From: Nitrospira defluvii
GTDB taxonomy: Bacteria; Nitrospirota; Nitrospiria; Nitrospirales; Nitrospiraceae
DNA: 5,201 nt
NCBI GenBank assembly: GCA_016199015.1
Contig: JACQHN010000062.1
Coordinates: 1-5,201 of the forward strand
Reading direction: 5' to 3'
Part shown: positions 1 through 5,201 of the stretch, piece after piece
How positions within the stretch are numbered: position 1 is the stretch's first letter
Layout of the letters: the number at the start of each line of letters is the position of its first letter
Program-made: the position numbers and the translations under genes
The notes under the pieces: generated by a model
Told to the model about the DNA's origin: nothing
Databases searched by the model: none
The model's input: the letters and a program-made list of their open reading frames with translations, nothing else

Positions 1-72
1 CACCACATCTATCAAAAGCTGAAGGTGAGCGGTCGGGTTGAAGCGGTGCTCACCTACCTGGGCAATAGCTAA
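1..72 (+). CDS. C-terminal end of a LuxR/NarL-family HTH regulator (5' partial)
   Basis: Frame 1 is open from the first base and ends at TAA (70-72). It gives 23 residues that begin HHIYQKLKVSGRVEAVLTYL. This matches the end of the LuxR/GerE helix-turn-helix domain, where the recognition helix ends in a 'HxxxIYxKLxVxxR' pattern and is followed by a short last helix. In NarL-type response regulators this domain sits at the extreme C terminus, as here. The N-terminal part (receiver or other sensor domain) lies outside the window, so the signal it responds to is unknown. It is followed by a 158-base spacer and then by small exported-protein genes on the same strand. It could regulate them, but that is only inferred from adjacency. 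Confidence 0.85.
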   Translation, partial: HHIYQKLKVSGRVEAVLTYLGNS

Positions 73-214
73 GATCCAACGTTCCTTACGATCTTCCTCC
101 TCACCCGAAGGGTGGAGAGAAAATCCATCCTCTAGGCAATGGGCCTGCGCAGCTCCCTTCCAGTACAGTTTTGTGTGTCACAGTTGGTGGCCGTGCGAAG
201 CACTCGTTCTTCAT

Positions 215-224
215 GAGGGAGGGA
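215..224 (+). promoter_or_regulatory. Strong Shine-Dalgarno sequence that fixes the start at 231
   Basis: The sequence GAGGGAGGGA ends about 7 bases before the ATG at 231. The same frame is open further upstream, with ATGs at 171 and 213. Neither has a comparable purine-rich site, and only the 231 start puts a proper signal peptide at the N terminus. Confidence 0.75.
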
Positions 225-230
225 CGCATT

Positions 231-560
231 ATGAGCAAAGGATGGAGGATGGTATCCATGCTGCTTCTCGCTGGCGCGTTGGGAATGGGTATGTTATTCG
301 CGTCCGCGGTTCAGGCTCAAGTCATACACCCGGATCAGATGATCGGCTCTCCCGCGCCGCAAAAGGAGGCGATCCCGGAGGGGGGTGTCATGTCCAACGA
401 GCCGGCTGCGGGCGACTTGGAGAAGGGGTTTGACCGTCCGATGATGGCGCCGGAAACTAGTTCCGCCGGAGGTATGGACACGAAGATGCTCAAGACACCG
501 GACGCAACCGATGCGGAGAATGCTCGAGAATCGGATAGTCGATCGGCGGTGTCCTTCTGA
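231..560 (+). CDS. Small exported protein of unknown function, low-complexity mature part
   Basis: The product is 109 residues. Residues 1-29 form a clear Sec signal peptide: a basic start (MSKGWR), a hydrophobic core at 8-24 (MLLLAGALGMGMLF) and an Ala-X-Ala type site at VQA-Q, predicting cleavage after residue 29. The mature part of about 80 residues is rich in Pro, Met, Ala, Asp, Glu and Ser, has no cysteine and shows no motif that I recognise. It is probably largely disordered and acts in the periplasm or outside the cell. I chose the start at 231 from the ribosome-binding site and the signal peptide; longer in-frame starts would bury the signal peptide. The next gene follows after 43 bases with its own ribosome-binding site, so the two are probably co-transcribed. 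The function is unknown to me. Confidence 0.75.
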   Translation: MSKGWRMVSMLLLAGALGMGMLFASAVQAQVIHPDQMIGSPAPQKEAIPEGGVMSNEPAAGDLEKGFDRPMMAPETSSAGGMDTKMLKTPDATDAENARESDSRSAVSF

Positions 561-565
561 CCTCG

Positions 566-586
566 GTGCCGGGACCGTCCCGCCAT
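566..586 (+). other. Small intergenic hairpin
   Basis: CGGGA (570-574) pairs with TCCCG (578-582) around a 3-base loop. A C-C mismatch and about three more outer pairs (one a G-T wobble) extend the stem. It is followed by an A/T-rich stretch (CATAATATA) and not by a T run, so it does not look like a terminator. It could affect mRNA stability between the two exported-protein genes. It may also be chance. Confidence 0.25.
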
Positions 587-603
587 AATATAGGAGGCGT
601 ACC

Positions 604-999
604 ATGAATATTCAGGGAAGAGGATACGGTTTGTTGGCGCTGTTCTTCGGATTATGCATTGGCTCGGGCCTGCTCATCGGAACTGCGTTTGCTCAGCAAT
701 CGTGGGTCGACGATATCAATACCTCACTCAATTTCTATAAAACCAACTACCCCGGTTCGAATTGGGAACCTTATAGCCAGCGGCTGCAGGTGGTGAAAGA
801 GGCGGTGGGCCGCGGGGATACCAAGATGGTCAAGACCGAAATGGGGAAGTGGTTCAAAATGCTCAGGACCCGCGATCAGGGGATTCATGATGTCGCGGCC
901 GACGAGTTGTTCAACTTTGCATTGATGGTCACGCCGATTCAGGAATACGGCATCACGGTTCCACCAGTCCCAGGGGCGGGCGGTGAGCCGGGTTATTGA
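604..999 (+). CDS. Small exported protein of unknown function
   Basis: The product is 131 residues. Residues 1-30 are a Sec signal peptide with a long hydrophobic core (about 8-29) ending in AFA-Q, which predicts cleavage after A30. The mature part of about 100 residues has no cysteine. It contains a probably helical section (about 45-108) with many charged and aromatic residues, including QRLQVVKEAVGRGD and KTEMGKWFKMLRTRDQGI, and ends in a Pro/Gly-rich tail (PPVPGAGGEPGY). The start has an ideal AGGAGG (592-597) six bases upstream. It lies 43 bases after the preceding exported-protein gene and 40 bases before the next. I recognise no family. The tail may be flexible or a contact segment, but nothing in the sequence shows a partner or an activity. 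Confidence 0.85.
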   Translation: MNIQGRGYGLLALFFGLCIGSGLLIGTAFAQQSWVDDINTSLNFYKTNYPGSNWEPYSQRLQVVKEAVGRGDTKMVKTEMGKWFKMLRTRDQGIHDVAADELFNFALMVTPIQEYGITVPPVPGAGGEPGY

Positions 1000-1039
1000 T
1001 GGGGAAGACAGGTCTCAGAAGCTGTGAAAGGAGACGACC

Positions 1040-1549
1040 ATGAAGTGGAAAACATGCATAGCCGTCGGTGCGATGGGGATTCTCTGGCCTTTGGGGCTGG
1101 GATGGGCCGATTCTTCAGGCGGTCCCATGCTCGGAGCGCGTCTGGCGGTGAGCGGTCAGATTGCCAAGATTGAGAGTGGATTGTTGTTCGTGAAAACTCC
1201 CTATGGTTTGCAACTGCGGACGATCAGTCCGAACAAGGCCGACCGAGTCGGACTGCATGCTGCCAAGATCGGTGATGAAGTGTGGTTGCTGGTTGATTCC
1301 GGCAACGTGTTGCTGGATGCGACCAGACCGGGCGGGAAACTCTTTGACAACCACAAAGTGCTCACCGGTCGGATTCACTATGCGGATCCCTATTGGGGAG
1401 AGATCCAGATCTCGACTCCGGAGGGATTCGAACGGTTCGAAGTTGATACGCTGGCAGGGAGCAAGCTGTCGGTATTCCAGGAGGGGATGCCGGTCACAAT
1501 CGAACTAGATGCGGATAACGTGATGATCGACATTCACCAGGATCGGTGA
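1040..1549 (+). CDS. Exported protein with two copies of a beta-rich module, function unknown
   Basis: The product is 169 residues. Residues 1-23 form a signal peptide (MKWKTC, hydrophobic core, then GWA-D as the predicted cleavage site). The mature part alternates hydrophobic residues with Gly and Asp, as beta-barrel or OB-like folds do. It seems to hold two related modules at about 38-94 and 109-165. Each begins with a G-x-I strand, has a TP-x-G turn near the middle (T53-G56 and T126-G129) and ends with a G-x-x-V...D-x-x-N-V-x-x-D pattern (G78/V81/D86/N89/D93 and G149/V152/D157/N160/D164). AAAGGAG at 1027-1033 lies six bases before the ATG. It is probably the last gene of the three-gene exported-protein unit, since a spacer with a hairpin follows. 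I cannot assign a function; a binding or assembly role is as far as the fold suggests. Confidence 0.85.
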   Translation: MKWKTCIAVGAMGILWPLGLGWADSSGGPMLGARLAVSGQIAKIESGLLFVKTPYGLQLRTISPNKADRVGLHAAKIGDEVWLLVDSGNVLLDATRPGGKLFDNHKVLTGRIHYADPYWGEIQISTPEGFERFEVDTLAGSKLSVFQEGMPVTIELDADNVMIDIHQDR

Positions 1550-1616
1550 GTATGTGTTGTCGCTCGCTCCGTCGTCGCCTTGACTTCGTGACGAGGGGCT
1601 CGTACCATTTCCATGA

Positions 1617-1656
1617 CGCGCGCTTCTGCATGCCGCTCAACGAGCAGAGGCGCGCG
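1617..1656 (+). terminator. Strong hairpin after the exported-protein genes, possible terminator
   Basis: CGCGCGCTTCTGC (1617-1629) pairs with GCAGAGGCGCGCG (1644-1656) over 13 base pairs, one a G-U wobble, around a 14-base loop. The bases that follow (GTTCTTCT) are only moderately T-rich, so it is an imperfect intrinsic terminator. It lies between the three exported-protein genes and the heme-protein gene, where a terminator or processing site would make sense. The rest of the 1550-1697 spacer shows no convincing promoter. Confidence 0.45.
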
Positions 1657-1697
1657 GTTCTTCTCAGCTCACAACGCGAGCGCATCAGGGTCGGCCA

Positions 1698-2480
1698 ATG
1701 CGACGTCGTCTGCCGTGGATGCTGGCGTGTCTGGTAACAGGAGGGTGGCTCTCCGCCACACCTCCTGCGTGGGGGCTTGAGCCGTCCGACCATTCCACGA
1801 TCCCTTTCCACACGATTCTCGAACTGGAGCAGACGGCCCGTCTGTTGGCCATTCTCCTCGACTCCGGCCGCGCGGTCGTCAATGATAACCAAACGTTGCT
1901 GGACGATCCGGCGAAGGCCGACAAGGGATTTACGCCGGAGGTCTTCGAACGACAATTACTGGACATGTTTCGCGGTCGTGCCGGCATCGATCTGCGGGAG
2001 ATCGAGACGGTCAAGCTGCCCCTCCGTGACAAATACCTGCTCAAAGAACTGGTGGCGGTGAGCAAGCAAGTGATCGAAGACGCCCAAGCGAACCTCAATC
2101 GTCACGGCGCCGGATTCAAGGGATTCATTCCCGCCGTGTTCGGCGCGCGCGTCGCCACCCGGTTTACCGTCAAGACCGGCGTGCGGTTGAAACAAACGGC
2201 GCTGGTTCCACGGAATCCTGCCAACCGGCCGGATTCGTACGAACGGGTCGCGCTGGAAGCCTTTGCGGATTCCGCCTACCCGCGTGAAAAAGTCATCAGT
2301 GAGATGGCTGCCAACAGTTCTGCTCTGCGCCTGATGTTTCCGTTGTATGCGACGAGGCATTGTCTCGATTGCCATGGTGGACCCAAAGGAGGCCTCGACC
2401 GCACGGGTTATCCACGGGAAGGCCTCACGTTGGGGCAAAACGCCGGGGCCATTAGCGTGCTGCTGCCGGTCGCGAAATGA
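1698..2480 (+). CDS. Exported Tll0287-like (DUF3365) c-type heme protein
   Basis: The product is 260 residues. Residues 1-26 form a signal peptide (MRRRLPW, hydrophobic core, AWG-L). The rest matches the Tll0287-like/DUF3365 family over its whole length. A helical first part carries the 'GRAVVNDNQTLLDDP' and 'DKGFTPE' segments, a middle part has 'PRNPANRPDSYE..ALEAF', and the end has a single c-heme site CLDCH (222-226) followed by HGGP, a GYPREG turn and NAGAISVLLPV. The family has a PAS-like fold with covalent heme and is often the sensory part of kinases or cyclases. Here it stands alone, without membrane or output domain. The mature protein has no cysteine outside CxxCH, so a thiolate ligand of the kind I recall for Tll0287 is not available. 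AGGG (1687-1690) precedes the ATG at suitable spacing. The stop overlaps the next start as ATGA, so the two products are probably made in step. A periplasmic redox or gas-sensing role is inferred. Confidence 0.88.
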   Translation: MRRRLPWMLACLVTGGWLSATPPAWGLEPSDHSTIPFHTILELEQTARLLAILLDSGRAVVNDNQTLLDDPAKADKGFTPEVFERQLLDMFRGRAGIDLREIETVKLPLRDKYLLKELVAVSKQVIEDAQANLNRHGAGFKGFIPAVFGARVATRFTVKTGVRLKQTALVPRNPANRPDSYERVALEAFADSAYPREKVISEMAANSSALRLMFPLYATRHCLDCHGGPKGGLDRTGYPREGLTLGQNAGAISVLLPVAK

Positions 2481-4093
2481 AGAGATACCTGCTCTTGCTC
2501 GCAGTGTTCTGTCTGGTCGATGGCCTCGGGTGGGCGAATGAGCGCCAGCCGTTGCCGGTGGAAAGGCCGGCCGGGAGCGGCGTCATCGTCCACCATGATG
2601 GATACGTCCTCACGGCCCACCACGTCGTGTCGAACGCCAAACGCATCACGATCGTGACGTCCGGAGAATTTCGGGCCCCCGCCGTGCTGGTCAGCGTGGA
2701 TGCGGAACATGATCTGGCCCTGCTGAAGATGGAGACGGTCGGTCTGTCCGAGGCGCCGCTCGGGTACGCCGGCGCCGTGAAATTGGATCAAGAGGTCATT
2801 GCCGTCGGATTTCAGTTTGGGTTACGCGAGATTACCGTCACCCGCGGGCACGTGGCCGCCGTGCGCACCAAAGGTGTGCAGCGGGTGTTTCAGGTGGATG
2901 CGGCGGTGAATCCCGGCAACAGCGGAGGGCCGGTGTTCAACCGGCGCGGTGAAGTCGTGGGGATCCTCACCACGAAGTTTACCCATCCGTCGGGGATTGT
3001 GCCTGAAGGGATGGCCTTTGCCGTCCCGATCAGTTACGCCACGCCCCTGCTGGCCAACATTCCGGACTTTGATTTTTCCTCCATCGGGAAAGGCAGAAGG
3101 GATTCCAAGAAAGGCAAAGGAAACGGCGATCTGGTGACTGAACTGGCGCGCACGTCGGTGCGGATCGAGACGGTTCGCATGTCCGAAGGATCGGCCACGC
3201 CAACCCAGCCTGGTCCGACTCCTCCGTCCTCGGACAGCCAGCGAAGTGGTTATCCGTCGATCACCCATGCCCCGGCGCTCCCGGCCCGTCCCCATGAAGT
3301 GGCCCCCGTGGTCGGCGATGACGATATCGACCGCGTGAATGCTCAGCTCCAGATGAGCCAACAGGATGAATTGAAACGACTCCTCGATCAAGGCGTGACT
3401 CCTCCTGCCGAGATGACGCTGATTCCGGCCGGTGAGTTTGTCATGGGGATGGAGGATGGCCTTCCCGATGCCCGCCCGCTCCATCGCCTCTACTTGAGTT
3501 CCTATTGGATCGATCAGTCAGGGGTGACCAACGGCCAATATCGGCGGTGTGTGGATGGAGGGGGGTGTCTGCCTCCGAAAGTGCGCGAGGCATTCGATGA
3601 TCCGCAGCTGGTCCAACATCCGGTGACCAATGTCACCTGGACACAGGCCCTGGCCTATTGTCAGTGGGGCGGCAAACGATTGCCCACGGAAGCCGAATGG
3701 GAGAAGGCGGCGCGGGGCATCGATGGACGACGCTATCCCTGGGGCAACAGTGACATGGTGATCCAGAAAAGCCGACTCAAAATGAGCGACGGGAAAGCGG
3801 GTGCCAATGGCGTCGATCCGGTAGGCATGACGTCGACCGCCACGTCACCCTACGGAGTGTCCGACATGATCGGCGTCGTCTCGGAATGGGTGAAAGACTG
3901 GTACGCGGAAGATTTTTACCGCACGTCGCCGTCACGTGACCCGCAAGGTCCGCTGCGCGGGACGTTTCGTGTCCTGCGTGGCGGAAGTTGGATGGAACGT
4001 CCCCTCGAATTGCGAAGCGGCTATCGAGCTTGGGACGAAATGACCTACTGGGGACCGACGCTCGGATTTCGCTGCGCGACTGACGTGCCCTAG
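2477..4093 (+). CDS. Exported fusion of an HtrA-like serine protease and a SUMF1 (FGE-like) domain
   Basis: The product is 538 residues. Residues 1-20 are a signal peptide. Residues 30-205 form a trypsin-like HtrA/DegP-type protease domain with the full triad: H49 in LTAHHVV, D79 in EHDLALLK and S149 in NPGNSGGP. No PDZ domain follows. Instead there is a Lys-rich and then Pro/Ser-rich linker (about 206-312), and then a SUMF1/formylglycine-generating-enzyme-like domain (313-536) with IPAGEFVMG, RLPTEAEWEKAARG (401-414), YPWGN, SEWVKDWY, RVLRGGSW (498-505) and GFRCA (530-534). True FGE has two active-site cysteines just after RGGSW; here that stretch reads MERPLELRSGYR with none, so FGly formation is unlikely. 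The calcium-site motif GNVWEW is changed to GVVSEW. A C358/C364 pair near the domain start may form a disulfide. The start overlaps the heme-protein stop (ATGA) with no strong ribosome-binding site, indicating translational coupling. It probably cleaves or guards periplasmic proteins, with the SUMF1-like part as a binding module; the substrate is unknown. Confidence 0.92.
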   Translation: MKRYLLLLAVFCLVDGLGWANERQPLPVERPAGSGVIVHHDGYVLTAHHVVSNAKRITIVTSGEFRAPAVLVSVDAEHDLALLKMETVGLSEAPLGYAGAVKLDQEVIAVGFQFGLREITVTRGHVAAVRTKGVQRVFQVDAAVNPGNSGGPVFNRRGEVVGILTTKFTHPSGIVPEGMAFAVPISYATPLLANIPDFDFSSIGKGRRDSKKGKGNGDLVTELARTSVRIETVRMSEGSATPTQPGPTPPSSDSQRSGYPSITHAPALPARPHEVAPVVGDDDIDRVNAQLQMSQQDELKRLLDQGVTPPAEMTLIPAGEFVMGMEDGLPDARPLHRLYLSSYWIDQSGVTNGQYRRCVDGGGCLPPKVREAFDDPQLVQHPVTNVTWTQALAYCQWGGKRLPTEAEWEKAARGIDGRRYPWGNSDMVIQKSRLKMSDGKAGANGVDPVGMTSTATSPYGVSDMIGVVSEWVKDWYAEDFYRTSPSRDPQGPLRGTFRVLRGGSWMERPLELRSGYRAWDEMTYWGPTLGFRCATDVP

Positions 4094-4218
4094 CCCGGAC
4101 GATTCATGAATGCCTGCTCCTTCGTCCGATCCTCTCGCCCGGCGGGGCTTTTCTCGCTCGGCCTCCTCGACGGACTGTGCGTACGCCTGCGTCGGCATTC
4201 ACGAATCATCCGGGCTAG
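4090..4218. repeat. REP-like interrupted palindrome overlapping a stop codon
   Basis: A 25-base left arm (4090-4114, starting CTAGCCCGGACGATTC) is matched by an inverted right arm (4194-4218, ending GAATCATCCGGGCTAG) at 23 of 25 positions, with a 79-base centre. The TAG stop of the protease fusion (4091-4093) is part of the left arm. The centre holds smaller structures, including CGACG/CGTCG (4168-4172/4190-4194) around the palindrome GCGTACGC (4179-4186). The size, the position just after a gene and the imperfect arms fit a dispersed REP or MITE-like element; only one copy is in the window, so dispersal is inferred. The remaining spacer (4219-4319) shows nothing I can assign. Confidence 0.7.
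4137..4152 (+). terminator. Weak intrinsic-terminator-like hairpin inside the palindromic element
   Basis: GCCC (4137-4140) pairs with GGGC (4145-4148) around a GGCG loop, and TTTT (4149-4152) follows at once. The stem is short but all G-C. It lies 44 bases after the stop of the protease-fusion gene, where the two-gene unit should end. Confidence 0.35.
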
Positions 4219-4319
4219 CAGGATGCTGAATAGGCCGCCAGCCGCCCCCTTTCCCTCCTCTTCATTCTCACGTACGATAGCCCAATAGGCAGCGCTCCTC
4301 TGGTCTTGCAATCGTCTTC

Positions 4320-5201
4320 ATGAGATCCACTCCTTCTCAGAAAAAAACTCTGTCGGCGGCCGCGGTGGGACTCGCGGTCTTTGGCCTCATGGCAAGTCTT
4401 GACCTGACCGGATGGTTTGAGGTGGCGGAGCTGAAGGCGTTGGATCATCTTGTCCGTCGGTATGCCGATCCTGCCAAAGCCGATCCCGACCTTCTCTTGC
4501 TGGCGGTAGATGAATCGAGTCTCGAAGCCTTCGGGCGCTGGCCCTGGCCTCGCGATCGGTTTGGCTACGTCGTACGGTATCTCAAGCAGGCGGGGGCCAA
4601 GGCCATCGTGTTCGACGTGCTGTTCTTGGAGCCGGATGAGAACGCCGAGGAGTTCGATCAATCTTTTGCCGATGATGTGAAGGCGGCGGGGAATGTCTTT
4701 CTCCCGATGTTATTCCAAGAGGAATCCAATCCGATTCCCGCTGATGTGCAGGTTCAGGCGACGATGGAGGTTGAGCCCCGTGATGCCGGCCGCATCATGA
4801 CGACAGAGACCCATGCAGGAGTGAAGCTGCCGATTCCGGTTCTGGCGCAACAGGCGCGTGGACTGGGAGCCATCAATCTTTCCGCCGACGTGGATGGGCC
4901 CACCAGGCGGATTCCTCTGTTGGGACAGGTCAACGGTCAGCTAGTGCCGCATCTTTCGCTGGCTGCGGCGCAATACCTGTTGGGCGCCACAGGCCTTTCG
5001 ATTCAAGATAACAGCGTGCAAATTGGCCCACGCATTGTGCCCCTGGGAGCGGACGGGAATATGTTGATCGAATGGCATGGGTCGTTGGAACAGACGTACC
5101 ATGCCAGGAGGTACTCGATCGGACGGGTCTTGCAGGCGTTTGCGCAACAGCAGAAGGGCGAGCGGCCATCACTCGATCCGGCGCTGTTCAAGGACAAGGT
5201 G
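4320..5201 (+). CDS. CHASE2-domain signalling protein (3' partial)
   Basis: The frame is open from ATG 4320 to the window end, giving 294 residues with no stop. A membrane segment lies at about 11-27 (LSAAAVGLAVFGLMASL). A CHASE2 extracytoplasmic sensor domain follows, with its usual marks: ALDHLVRR (40-47), LLLLAVDESSL (58-68), GRWPWPRDRF (72-81) and AKAIVFDVLFLEPD (93-106), then LGAINLSADVDGPTRRIPL further on. In known proteins CHASE2 is followed by two or three membrane helices and a cytoplasmic output domain, most often an adenylate/guanylate cyclase, histidine kinase, diguanylate cyclase or Ser/Thr kinase. That part lies beyond the window, so the output is unknown. An in-frame TAG at 4278-4280 limits the start, and no ATG, GTG or TTG lies between it and 4320. 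No clear Shine-Dalgarno precedes the ATG, so translation may be weak or the true start may lie a few codons downstream. Confidence 0.9.
   Translation, partial: MRSTPSQKKTLSAAAVGLAVFGLMASLDLTGWFEVAELKALDHLVRRYADPAKADPDLLLLAVDESSLEAFGRWPWPRDRFGYVVRYLKQAGAKAIVFDVLFLEPDENAEEFDQSFADDVKAAGNVFLPMLFQEESNPIPADVQVQATMEVEPRDAGRIMTTETHAGVKLPIPVLAQQARGLGAINLSADVDGPTRRIPLLGQVNGQLVPHLSLAAAQYLLGATGLSIQDNSVQIGPRIVPLGADGNMLIEWHGSLEQTYHARRYSIGRVLQAFAQQQKGERPSLDPALFKDKV

Noticed and set aside
101..115. Hairpin TCACCC-GAA-GGGTGG after the LuxR-type gene
   Set aside because: The stem is only six pairs and is followed by purines (AGAGAAAA), with no T run. I do not consider it a supported terminator.
189..206. Possible sigma-54 promoter (TGGCC...GC) before the first exported-protein gene
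   Set aside because: The GG and GC elements are 9 or 12 bases apart, not the required 10, and the -12 region does not match.
38..433. Open frame of 131 codons overlapping the LuxR end and the first exported-protein gene
   Set aside because: It crosses two better-supported genes in another frame, its product is Ser/Arg/Trp-rich, and it has no ribosome-binding site or known motif.
1546..1737. Open frame of 63 codons starting just before the stop of the third exported-protein gene
   Set aside because: The product is Arg/Cys-rich with no recognisable features, there is no convincing ribosome-binding site, the hairpin lies inside it, and it overlaps the well-supported heme-protein gene.
2822..3484. 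Antisense open frame of 220 codons
   Set aside because: It lies opposite the protease-fusion gene, and its His/Arg-rich product shows no domain. It is a codon-bias shadow in GC-rich DNA.
3932..4198. Antisense open frame of 88 codons reaching into the palindromic element
   Set aside because: It spans the end of the fusion gene and the repeat, and has no ribosome-binding site or family features. Such frames arise by chance in palindromic repeats.
4137..4217. Possible CRISPR or tandem repeat in the palindromic region
   Set aside because: There are no regularly spaced direct repeats; the structure is a single inverted repeat with small internal hairpins.

Overview
The window looks like a chromosomal segment from a GC-rich Gram-negative bacterium. 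Nitrospira (Nitrospirota) is my best guess. The grounds are several exported proteins with signal peptides, an exported Tll0287-like (DUF3365) c-type heme protein, an exported protein with a SUMF1/formylglycine-generating-enzyme-like domain, a CHASE2 signalling protein and a LuxR-type regulator end. This assignment rests on gene content and style, not on a database match.

All supported genes are on the + strand. The window opens with the last 23 codons of a LuxR/NarL-type DNA-binding protein (1-72). After a 158-base spacer come three small exported proteins of unknown function (231-560, 604-999, 1040-1549). They lie about 40 bases apart, the second and third each have a strong Shine-Dalgarno sequence, and so does the first; they probably form one transcription unit. 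The third carries an internal duplication of a beta-rich module. A 148-base spacer with a strong 13-bp hairpin separates them from the next pair.

The core is a two-gene unit with an ATGA overlap. First is an exported Tll0287-like (DUF3365) protein with one CxxCH heme site (1698-2480). Second is an exported fusion of an HtrA-like trypsin domain with an intact His-Asp-Ser triad, a Pro-rich linker and a SUMF1-like domain lacking the FGE active-site cysteine pair (2477-4093). I infer that the heme protein and the protease fusion act together in the periplasm, perhaps as a redox or gas-responsive sensor and its effector. The sequence shows the coupling, not the function.

The stop codon of the fusion gene lies inside the left arm of a REP-like interrupted palindrome (4090-4218), which also holds a weak terminator-like hairpin. 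Downstream, a CHASE2-domain signalling protein starts at 4320 and runs off the end of the window, so its output domain is not visible.
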